From contig NZ_VIQM01000054.1 in the NCBI RefSeq assembly GCF_008520265.1, forward strand, positions 154,527-218,526: a stretch of DNA of 64,000 bases, read 5' to 3'. How positions within the stretch are numbered: position 1 is the first letter of the stretch; each line of letters opens with the position of its first letter. Under the pieces are notes generated by a model. It made no database searches. It had not been told where the DNA came from and was given only the letters and a program-made list of their open reading frames with translations. A program made the position numbers and the translations under genes. Source of the stretch: Sphingobacterium cavernae (GTDB taxonomy: Bacteria; Bacteroidota; Bacteroidia; Sphingobacteriales; Sphingobacteriaceae). Positions 35,936 through 43,008 of this stretch are shown in pieces.

Positions 35936-38098
35936 TTAGATTCCCATTTCTTTTAGAATAAACTGTGCATTGTCAATCTTGTCGGCAATCCACAATACAT
36001 AGCGTATGTCTACACCAATCGAACGGCTATAGCTCTCATTCCACGCAAAATCGTTAATCGTTGCGTCGTAAGAGCGGTCAAAGTTCACACCAATTAATTC
36101 GCCATAAGCATTCATGATAGGAGATCCTGAGTTACCACCCGTTGTATCCATATTGTATAGGATATTCACCGGAACATCGTTTGTGCCTTTACGCGTATAT
36201 GGCCCGAAATTCTTTGCTAACCATGCATCTTTGATGGGCTGTGGATATGCAAATTCAGGATCACCAGAGCTTCCTTTTTCCAACAAACCTTTTACTGTTG
36301 TGAATGGAGACATATAAGTCGCATCAGCAGGACTATAGCCTTTGATATTACCAAATGTCAATCGCAAGGTAGAGTTTGCGTCAGGAATGAAATTTTTCGA
36401 TTGAAAAACTTCTTTTACAGCGACATAATCCCCCATCAATTGGTTCAATACACCTTCACGACGTTTTAATTCTTCTCTGAAAACGCCTAACTCTTCGCCA
36501 AGCTCTACTTGAAGATTTAAAATATCATCAGAATAATTAATTAATGAATTAGCATCTTTTAGAACCGTAGTGTATAAGTTCTGTTTCGAATTTAATTGGG
36601 ACTTATCAATTGCGTTTTGGATGAATGATGAAGCTTGATCATTCGTTGCAAAATTTCTTTTTTGGATCGTTTGTATGCGATGTTTGTCAGTTAGGTTTAA
36701 TGCATCAGAAAACATGCGCGCTGCAATATTTTTGTCTGCAATGATGTTATAACTTTCATATACAGCGTCCAATTGTTTTTTTACATTTTCAATATTCAAA
36801 TCAAAAATTCGTTTGCGATCTATTTCACTTTTTTGATTTGCAACAGCAATTTTGAAGGAATTAATCATGTTTGCAACATGCATAGTGCGGATTCCTGAAT
36901 ACAAGTTGTTAAACCAGAGTTCGCGCAATGCATCAGAAAATACCAACTGATAATGCTGATCAATATCTTGCATTAATGTGCCATAGTTCGATTTTAGCTC
37001 AGGTTTTGAATTAATAAAATTAGACAACTCTTGATCTTCTTTTTTCTTTGTGCTTACTAAATCAATATTACGTAGACCTTTTAGTTTTCCGCGGTAATTT
37101 TTCATCACATTGGCATTACGCTTGATGCGTGTTGCTAATGCTAATTCAGTAGCTTTATCATTTTTTCCAGCCAACATCATTTGTTGATTTTGAAAATCAT
37201 TCAATTCTGACGTAAATGGCAATAAAAATTTTTGCTGATATTCAATGAATCGTGCGGGTCTATGTCGGAAGGTGCGACCAGGATAACCCAAAATAAATAC
37301 GAAATCATTTTCTTCAACACCTTTTGGGTTTACTTTTAAATGCTTCTTAGGTTGATAGGGGACATTGTCTTTAGAATATTTAGCAGGTTTTCCATCTGGA
37401 GAAACATACGCTCTTAAGAATGAAAAATCACCTGTATGTCTCGGCCATACCCAATTGTCCGTCTCACCGCCAAACTCACCAATATCTTGTCTAGGAATAT
37501 ATACCAAGCGCACATCTTCGATAGTCTTGTAACGGAATAAAACATACGATTTGCCGATAAACATTTCGGACACTTCTGCTTTGATGCTTGGGTCTTTTGC
37601 TTCTGCCTCTTTCGCTATTTGCTCACGCATTTTGATAATAGTATTGATGCGTTCTACTGGATCTGAAATGTTGGCAACAGCATTCAAAATACGAGCAGAT
37701 ACATCTTCGTATGAATCTGTGATACGAATAGTCAATCCTTTGGCTTCGATTTCTTGCTCTTGAGATGATGCCACAAAACCGTTTTCTAGATAATTTGCGG
37801 TTGGTGTAGAAGCCAATTGTACCGCGCTAAAAGCGCAATGATGATTGGTTATTATAAGTCCATTAGGAGACACAAACGAGCCAGAGCAGCCTGAAACCTG
37901 TACAAGCGCATCTACCAAACCTATTTGTCCAGGATTGTAAATATCTTTCTCACTGATTTTTAGTCCTGCTTTTTTTAGTCCTGCACGGCTCAGTTCGCTT
38001 AATGGAAACATTCCTTCATCTGGAATGGAAGCGCTAAACATGGAAGCTGAACCCAAAAGAAGTGCAGTTAATACTACTGACTTAAGATTTAATTTCAT
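35936..38098 (-). CDS. S46 dipeptidyl-peptidase, DPP11-like
   Basis: A 720-aa periplasmic serine peptidase with a signal peptide (about 1-23). The chymotrypsin-like triad is seen in 'TNHHC' (His86/87) and 'GGNSGSP' (Ser657); 'DNWVWPRHTGDF' is a family signature. Arg675, in 'NFDR', is 18 residues after the Ser, the same offset as Ser655 to Arg673 in Porphyromonas DPP11, where Arg selects Asp/Glu at P1; DPP7-type enzymes have Gly there. I therefore predict acidic-residue specificity. It serves peptide nutrition in proteolytic Bacteroidetes. Divergent from oxyR. Confidence 0.9.
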   Translation of the reverse strand: MKLNLKSVVLTALLLGSASMFSASIPDEGMFPLSELSRAGLKKAGLKISEKDIYNPGQIGLVDALVQVSGCSGSFVSPNGLIITNHHCAFSAVQLASTPTANYLENGFVASSQEQEIEAKGLTIRITDSYEDVSARILNAVANISDPVERINTIIKMREQIAKEAEAKDPSIKAEVSEMFIGKSYVLFRYKTIEDVRLVYIPRQDIGEFGGETDNWVWPRHTGDFSFLRAYVSPDGKPAKYSKDNVPYQPKKHLKVNPKGVEENDFVFILGYPGRTFRHRPARFIEYQQKFLLPFTSELNDFQNQQMMLAGKNDKATELALATRIKRNANVMKNYRGKLKGLRNIDLVSTKKKEDQELSNFINSKPELKSNYGTLMQDIDQHYQLVFSDALRELWFNNLYSGIRTMHVANMINSFKIAVANQKSEIDRKRIFDLNIENVKKQLDAVYESYNIIADKNIAARMFSDALNLTDKHRIQTIQKRNFATNDQASSFIQNAIDKSQLNSKQNLYTTVLKDANSLINYSDDILNLQVELGEELGVFREELKRREGVLNQLMGDYVAVKEVFQSKNFIPDANSTLRLTFGNIKGYSPADATYMSPFTTVKGLLEKGSSGDPEFAYPQPIKDAWLAKNFGPYTRKGTNDVPVNILYNMDTTGGNSGSPIMNAYGELIGVNFDRSYDATINDFAWNESYSRSIGVDIRYVLWIADKIDNAQFILKEMGI

Positions 38099-38227
38099 AT
38101 TAAAATGTATTTGCTCAAAAATACAAATTCTTTTACAAAGGCTATGAATGCATTTAGAAGAGAAAATACTCCTTTCAATGTGTTTTGCTTATAACTTTCT
38201 TACCTTTGTATAAGAAAAATTTATAGA

Positions 38228-39169
38228 ATGACATTAGTTCAACTGGAATATATTGTTGCGGTAGATACCTATAGAAGTTTTGTAGCTGCAGCGGAAAAAT
38301 GTTTTGTGACGCAACCAACATTGAGTATGCAAATCCAAAAGCTAGAAGAATCGTTCGGGGTCAAAATATTCGACCGAAGTAGACAACCTGTTGTACCTAC
38401 AGAAGTTGGGCTCAAAATCATTGAGCAGGCACGTATTGTGCTTATGGAAAGCAAAAAAATAAATGAAATTTTGCAAGAAAAGAAAGGAGAGCTAGAGGGT
38501 GAATTACGTGTCGGTGTAATTCCTACTGTAGCACCGTATTTGCTACCTGATGTCATTACAGCTTTTTTGAAAAAATACCCAAAAGTAAAACTTCAAATCT
38601 GGGAATACACCACAGAACGTATTGTACATGAGTTAAAACAAGGTTTGCTAGATTGCGGCATTCTTTCGACACCATTGACGGAAAGTAATATTCTTGAGAC
38701 ACCTATTTTTTACGAGACATTTGTGGCCTATGTTTCTGAAAAAAGCAATTTGTATCAAAAGAAAGTGTTAAGTACAGATGATATAGGCGAGGAAAAATTG
38801 TGGTTGTTGAACGAAGGACATTGTATGCGTGGACAGGTATTGAATATTTGTAATTACAAACACAATTACGGTTCTGAAGGTACTTTTGAATACAATACGG
38901 GATCAGTTGAGACGTTAAAACGTATGGTAGATATTAATTCAGGAATAACCATTTTGCCTGAAATGAGTATCATGAACTATAATGAAGATGAATTAGCGCA
39001 TGTACGTTATTTTAAAGCTCCAGAGCCCGTGCGAGAAATTTCAGTTGTCACGACGCAGAACTTTGTAAAGAAGCAAGCTGTTAATACACTGATTAATGAA
39101 ATCTTAGAAATTGTGCCCGAACGTTTCAAATCGAAAAGGAAAAAAGAAATAATGGGTTTTAACCTGTAA
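38228..39169 (+). CDS. oxyR: LysR-family hydrogen-peroxide sensor OxyR
   Basis: A 313-aa regulator with an N-terminal winged helix ('FVAAAEKCFVTQPTLSMQIQKLEESFGVKIFDR') and a periplasmic-binding-like effector domain. Both redox cysteines are present, and they fall at Cys199 ('GHC') and Cys208 ('NIC'), the same numbers and 9-residue spacing as in E. coli OxyR. It should form an intramolecular disulfide with peroxide. A TACCTTTG -7-like box at 38201-38208 precedes it. The gene for a chloride channel follows after 3 bp. Confidence 0.93.
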   Translation: MTLVQLEYIVAVDTYRSFVAAAEKCFVTQPTLSMQIQKLEESFGVKIFDRSRQPVVPTEVGLKIIEQARIVLMESKKINEILQEKKGELEGELRVGVIPTVAPYLLPDVITAFLKKYPKVKLQIWEYTTERIVHELKQGLLDCGILSTPLTESNILETPIFYETFVAYVSEKSNLYQKKVLSTDDIGEEKLWLLNEGHCMRGQVLNICNYKHNYGSEGTFEYNTGSVETLKRMVDINSGITILPEMSIMNYNEDELAHVRYFKAPEPVREISVVTTQNFVKKQAVNTLINEILEIVPERFKSKRKKEIMGFNL

Positions 39170-39172
39170 ACT

Positions 39173-40960
39173 ATGATTAGGTTATCCAAAAAATTAGAAC
39201 AGCTGAATAAGTGGCGAATGCAGCGTGTTTCTAACCGAAATTTTATTATTATACTCGCCTTTCTAGTGGGGATAGTGGGAGGTATTGCTGCATCATTATT
39301 GAAAGCGATGACGCATTCTATCGCTTCATTTTTACAAGACGATATAGATTGGCAATACAAATATTCGCTTTACCTGATTTTTCCGCTTATCGGTATTTTG
39401 CTTTCGGTTATATACCTCCGTAAGTTTTTACGCGGCAAAAAGTTTGAACATGGTATCACACCAATTATATACGCTATTTCGCGGAAATCAAGCCGTATAG
39501 AAACACACAATGTGTATTCTCAAATCATCACCTCAGCATTGACTGTAGGCTTTGGTGGTTCATCAGGATTGGAGGCTCCGATAGCGCATAGTGGTGCCGC
39601 AATTGGTTCGAATATAGGTCGTTTCTTTGGATTAAGTTATAAGGAATTGACAATGCTGTTGGCTTGTGGTGCTTCGGCAGGTATTTCAGGCGCATTTAAT
39701 AGTCCGCTGGCAGGAATGATCTTTTCAATTGAGATTCTCTTGACAGAATTTTCCATACCAGTATTGATACCCTTGTTGATCGCTTCTGCTTTGGCGGCTG
39801 TTGTTTCCAAAATACTCTACGATGAGCCTTTGTTTTACACCACTGTAACGGATTGGGATGTTAATGCTTTATTATTTTATTTATTACTGGCTGTAATTGT
39901 AGGTATTTACACGATATACTTTTCAAAATTCAGTCAAGCCGTCAAAAAATGGGCAGGCTCTATTGCCAATCCTTACATGAAAGTATGGATGAGTGGGGTG
40001 TCGCTGGGTGTACTGATATTTATATTTCCTGCATTATATGGAGAAGGATATTTGACAATACAACAGATTTTGAATGGGCATTTTGATGCTATCGTTAAGA
40101 ATAGTTTGTTTTCGGATTTTCGAAATATTGGTTGGGTAATAGTTTGTTATACAACACTGACACTGTTTGCAAAATCACTAGCTGCTTTGATTACAGTAAA
40201 TAGTGGGGGTAATGGTGGAGTTTTTGGTCCAAGTCTAGTAATGGGTGGACTTCTGGGGTTTGCTTTTGCATATGGTATTAACCTTACCGGAATTATTGAA
40301 CTGAATGTTCCTAATTTTGTAATGGCAGGTATGGCAGGTGCATTAAGTGGCATTATGCACGCTCCCTTGACGGGAATATTTCTGATTGCTGAAGTGACGG
40401 GAAGTTATTCATTGATGGTTCCACTGATGATTGTAGCTTCAATTTCTTACCTCATCAATAGAAATGGTATGAAACATTCGATCTATACAAAAGTTTTAGC
40501 CGATTCGGGCGACTTAATCTCGTATGAAGACAAAGACAGAACAGTATTAAGCATGATGAAGCTTCGCTATGTCATCGAAACAAACTTTGTTAAACTTTTT
40601 CCCGATGAAACACCTGAAGTTCGAAAATCAGATATTATTCATTCCAAAAGAAATATTTTTCCTATTGTAGAGCCTAACGGGAAATTCTTAGGTATAATCT
40701 ACAGTGAACGATTGTTTTCAATCTTACTAGGTGAGGAGGAAGGTGTTAATCGGAACTTCGCTGCACTCGCACAAAAACCGAATGATATTGTTCGTGAAGA
40801 TGAAAACATGGATATTGTGATGAAGAAAATGAATCGTGAAGATGTGTGGATTTTACCTGTGATTGATAAAAATGGAAATTATTTGGGCTTCATTTCCAAA
40901 TCAGCAGTTTTCAACAAATATCGCGCACTCTTAATGCGACAAGGGTCGTACTTAGAATAA
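39173..40960 (+). CDS. ClC-family chloride channel/antiporter with CBS pair
   Basis: A 595-aa protein with a ClC core of about twelve membrane segments. Selectivity-filter motifs are 'GGSSGLEAPIAHSGAAIG' (with the gating Glu position present in 'GLEAP') and 'NSGGNGGVFGPSLVMGG'. Two CBS domains (about 455-590, 'SKRNIFPIVEPNGKFLGIIYS' and 'VWILPVIDKNGNYLGFISKS') form the cytoplasmic part. The 3-bp gap from oxyR means the two are transcribed together, an unusual partnership. Terminated by a hairpin shared with ribE. Confidence 0.9.
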   Translation: MIRLSKKLEQLNKWRMQRVSNRNFIIILAFLVGIVGGIAASLLKAMTHSIASFLQDDIDWQYKYSLYLIFPLIGILLSVIYLRKFLRGKKFEHGITPIIYAISRKSSRIETHNVYSQIITSALTVGFGGSSGLEAPIAHSGAAIGSNIGRFFGLSYKELTMLLACGASAGISGAFNSPLAGMIFSIEILLTEFSIPVLIPLLIASALAAVVSKILYDEPLFYTTVTDWDVNALLFYLLLAVIVGIYTIYFSKFSQAVKKWAGSIANPYMKVWMSGVSLGVLIFIFPALYGEGYLTIQQILNGHFDAIVKNSLFSDFRNIGWVIVCYTTLTLFAKSLAALITVNSGGNGGVFGPSLVMGGLLGFAFAYGINLTGIIELNVPNFVMAGMAGALSGIMHAPLTGIFLIAEVTGSYSLMVPLMIVASISYLINRNGMKHSIYTKVLADSGDLISYEDKDRTVLSMMKLRYVIETNFVKLFPDETPEVRKSDIIHSKRNIFPIVEPNGKFLGIIYSERLFSILLGEEEGVNRNFAALAQKPNDIVREDENMDIVMKKMNREDVWILPVIDKNGNYLGFISKSAVFNKYRALLMRQGSYLE

Positions 40961-40965
40961 ATAAT

Positions 40966-40998
40966 ATGGCTCTTATCCTCTAAGAGCCATTATTTTTG
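40966..40998. terminator. Terminator shared by clc and ribE
   Basis: Ten-base arms ATGGCTCTTA and TAAGAGCCAT around TCCTC, then TTATTTTT on the plus strand. The hairpin includes the last codons of ribE. Confidence 0.85.
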
Positions 40999-41563
40999 AA
41001 ACGTATTTTCCTACAATATCAAATTCTAAATTAACAGTTGTACCGACATCTACATGTTGCAGATTCGTGTTTTCAATGGTATAAGGAATAATAGCTACCG
41101 AAAATCTATCTCTTTGAGAATTTACGACAGTAAGACTGATACCATTTACCGTAATCGATCCTTTTTCCACTGTAATATTATTCAATGCTGGATCATATTG
41201 AAAAGTGAACAACCAACTTCCATTTTGATCGATGCGTTCGATACATACAGCAGTCTGATCCACGTGGCCTTGTACGATATGTCCGTCAAAACGTCCATTA
41301 GCTTGTGTACAACGCTCTAAATTCACTACATCACCGACTTGCAAATAACCAAGATTAGTCTTTTGTAAAGTCTCATCTATAGCAGTTACAACATGTGTAT
41401 TTGTATTGATTTCTACAACAGTTAAGCAAACCCCGTTATGTGACACACTTTGATCTATTTTTAGCTCATTTGATAGCGATGATTCAATTGTAAAGTGAAT
41501 ATTAGATTGATCTTGTTGTATATTTTTTACTATGCCTAAAGTTTCTATTATCCCTGTGAACAT
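40973..41563 (-). CDS. ribE: Riboflavin synthase alpha chain
   Basis: A 196-aa enzyme of two lumazine-binding repeats, each starting with the family pattern ('MFTGIIETLG...SVSHNGVCLTVVEI' and 'GRFDGHIVQGHVDQ...GSITVNGISLTVV'). It dismutates two 6,7-dimethyl-8-ribityllumazine molecules to riboflavin. No FMN riboswitch is visible upstream; a TATTTTTG box on the minus strand at 41581-41588 is a possible -7 element. Confidence 0.93.
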   Translation of the reverse strand: MFTGIIETLGIVKNIQQDQSNIHFTIESSLSNELKIDQSVSHNGVCLTVVEINTNTHVVTAIDETLQKTNLGYLQVGDVVNLERCTQANGRFDGHIVQGHVDQTAVCIERIDQNGSWLFTFQYDPALNNITVEKGSITVNGISLTVVNSQRDRFSVAIIPYTIENTNLQHVDVGTTVNLEFDIVGKYVSKIMALRG

Positions 41564-41687
41564 GATTGTTTTCCTTTTTACAAAAATACGGAATCATTAG
41601 GAGAATAAACAGTCGAAAAATTTTAGTGATTCGCAATGAATTTTAAATTGTATCAAAATAGTTACATTCTGAATTTGGTTACATTAT

Positions 41688-41801
41688 TCATTTTAATTTT
41701 GCAATAAAGCAATATTGCATGAACCATAAATCGTCGATTTTAGCTTTTACACCCATTATTTTAGGATGAACTTGGAAATTTTCAGTCTGTGTATTCTTCA
41801 T
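41688..41801 (-). CDS. Possible 37-aa small protein
   Basis: An ATG-initiated frame on the minus strand (MKNTQTENF... to ...YCFIAKLK) in an otherwise gene-free region. The composition, with Trp, His and a mix of charged residues, looks protein-like. A TATTTTTG box on the same strand at 41848-41855 lies ~47 bp upstream, but without a clear -33 box or ribosome site. I do not recognise it, and it may be chance. Confidence 0.25.
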   Translation of the reverse strand: MKNTQTENFQVHPKIMGVKAKIDDLWFMQYCFIAKLK

Positions 41802-41869
41802 GCGAGTACTTTGTTAGCGTATATTTTGTGACAAAAAATCTTCGATTCAAAAATATTTCTATAAATGAC

Positions 41870-41900
41870 TTGCGTATGTGTAAAAAGTACACTATCTTTG
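41870..41900 (+). promoter_or_regulatory. Promoter of candidate small RNA 1
   Basis: TTG at 41870-41872, a 20-nt spacer and an exact TATCTTTG at 41893-41900. Confidence 0.55.
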
Positions 41901-41905
41901 GTGTA

Positions 41906-41972
41906 TCATAATTTAGGTTTATAATTGGTTATCGAAGGTTTTCATTCTCCCCGTTTGAAAACCTTTTTTTTT
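41906..41972 (+). ncRNA. Candidate small RNA 1 with C-rich terminator loop
   Basis: A predicted transcript of ~67 nt starts just after a good promoter and ends in a strong terminator: arms AAGGTTTTCA (41935-41944) and TGAAAACCTT (41956-41965), then a nine-T run. The 11-nt loop, TTCTCCCCGTT, displays CTCCCC. A further pair of 8-base arms, TGGTTATC (41926-41933) and GATAACCA (41989-41996), encloses it. No open frame of useful size lies inside. The start position is estimated from the -7 box. Confidence 0.45.
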
Positions 41973-42046
41973 ATTAATTTATTTGCTTGATAACCAGAAT
42001 ATTAATGAACCTATAGTTAAATAAATAATATTTTTTGCAGTAAGTA

Positions 42047-42079
42047 TTTGGAACTTAATAAATTATTTTATTACCTTTG
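42047..42079 (+). promoter_or_regulatory. Promoter of candidate small RNA 2
   Basis: TTTG at 42047-42050, a 21-nt spacer and TACCTTTG at 42072-42079. Confidence 0.55.
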
Positions 42080-42083
42080 TTGA

Positions 42084-42160
42084 GGTTTAGGTTGATTTAC
42101 CTCATAAAGAGGTTTTTTAAGCCTAAGAATTCGCTCGAATTTCTTAGGCTTTTTCTTTTT
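42084..42160 (+). ncRNA. Candidate small RNA 2 with two successive terminator-like hairpins
   Basis: After the promoter comes ACCTC-ATAAA-GAGGT followed by six T (42099-42118), then a stronger hairpin with arms AAGCCTAAGAATTCG and CGAATTTCTTAGGCTT (42119-42151) and a T-rich tail. A third GAGGT at 42082-42086 could compete for the ACCTC, but it lies at the predicted start point and may not be transcribed. No protein-coding frame is seen and no gene follows in the same direction, so a short independent RNA is the simplest reading. Confidence 0.45.
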
Positions 42161-42231
42161 TACTTAATACTTATATATTATTAGGCTGGGTATAACCTAA
42201 CCAAATAATCAATCTCACTTTATTTTAAAAC

Positions 42232-42270
42232 AAAAGAAGCTCATTTACGAAATGTAAATGAGCTTCTTTT
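42232..42270. terminator. Strong terminator after tRNA-Arg
   Basis: Perfect 17-base arms AAAAGAAGCTCATTTAC and GTAAATGAGCTTCTTTT around a 5-nt loop. It lies two bases past the tRNA 3' end on the minus strand. Confidence 0.88.
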
Positions 42271-42272
42271 TG

Positions 42273-42344
42273 TGCCCACGGCGAGATTCGAACCCACATC
42301 GTCAGAACCGGAATCTGATATTCTATCCATTGAACTACGCAGGC
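42273..42344 (-). tRNA. tRNA-Arg (anticodon CCG)
   Basis: The minus strand folds as a 72-nt cloverleaf. The acceptor arm GCCTGCG pairs with CGTGGGC (two G-T pairs), discriminator A73. The D-arm includes TAGTTCAATGGATAGA, the anticodon stem TCAGA/TCTGA closes the loop TTCCGGT with anticodon CCG, and the T-arm contains GGTTCGAATC. CCA is not encoded. It has its own promoter and terminator. Plus-strand frames across it (with 'CPRRDSNPHRQNR') are artefacts. Confidence 0.95.
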
Positions 42345-42350
42345 GTTTCG

Positions 42351-42380
42351 CAAAAGTATCAATTTTATGCGAAACTCAAA
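42351..42380 (-). promoter_or_regulatory. Promoter of tRNA-Arg
   Basis: On the minus strand, TTTG (42380-42377), an 18-nt spacer and TACTTTTG (42358-42351), seven bases before the mature tRNA 5' end. Confidence 0.65.
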
Positions 42381-42393
42381 TTAGTTTTTGATA

Positions 42394-42996
42394 TTAATCT
42401 CCGTGTCCCTCTTCTACAAAGTGTGCTTCAAATTTCAAGTCTAAATCATTGTCTCCTGTGAATTGCGTGTAGTTCGCATTGTTCCAATCTGTTGCTTTGA
42501 TATTTTGTTTTACATTCGGTCTTAAATGACGCATAATGTAGTTCAGTACAAATGAATCTTTTTCTTTTTTCACCGTGATGTAAGCGGTAATACCTACATT
42601 GGTTTCATCTCCATATTCCAACTCTAATTCTGTGTTATTTGCACCAATCAAGAAAGCCTGGTGATTTTCATGACGGTTTAAGAATGTTTGTTCAGAAGCT
42701 CTTCCTGCAAAATCTGTGGTTTTTAATTCTAACTTATAGGTTTCACCAACATGTAAGTGCAGATGTGCGCCAACTTCAGGTAAGTAAGACGGTCCTTCAA
42801 ATTTCATCGTATGCACCTCTTCATCTAGTTTAGGAGTGTAGACTGTTTTACCATCTTTAATTTCTTTATCCACAGGTGTAAAGATAAGTGTAGCTGTACT
42901 CAATTGCTCTTGATCTACTTCTTGAACTGGATCATCTTTTTTACAAGATGAAAAAGTAAAAATACTAATTAGGGCTAGTAAAATGTAATTTTTCAT
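42394..42996 (-). CDS. Histidine-rich lipoprotein, partner of the TonB receptor
   Basis: A 200-aa lipoprotein ('TFSSCKKDD', Cys18). I do not recognise a named domain. The mature part is beta-rich, with a 'GAHLHLHVGETYKLEL' segment, further His in 'NRHENHQAF', and an acidic/His tail 'HFVEEGHGD', which would suit a transition metal such as zinc. It lies 12 bp after the ZnuD-like receptor gene in the same operon, so I infer a surface or periplasmic metal-binding accessory protein. Confidence 0.6.
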   Translation of the reverse strand: MKNYILLALISIFTFSSCKKDDPVQEVDQEQLSTATLIFTPVDKEIKDGKTVYTPKLDEEVHTMKFEGPSYLPEVGAHLHLHVGETYKLELKTTDFAGRASEQTFLNRHENHQAFLIGANNTELELEYGDETNVGITAYITVKKEKDSFVLNYIMRHLRPNVKQNIKATDWNNANYTQFTGDNDLDLKFEAHFVEEGHGD

Positions 42997-43008
42997 AATA
43001 TGTACGTA

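Noticed and set aside
41636..41707. 23-codon plus-strand hydrophobic frame after ribE
   Set aside because: Too short, with no promoter or ribosome site, and AT-rich sequence gives such frames by chance.
42258..42461. 67-residue plus-strand frame containing 'CPRRDSNPHRQNR'
   Set aside because: It reads antisense through tRNA-Arg and into the lipoprotein gene; this peptide is a common tRNA artefact.
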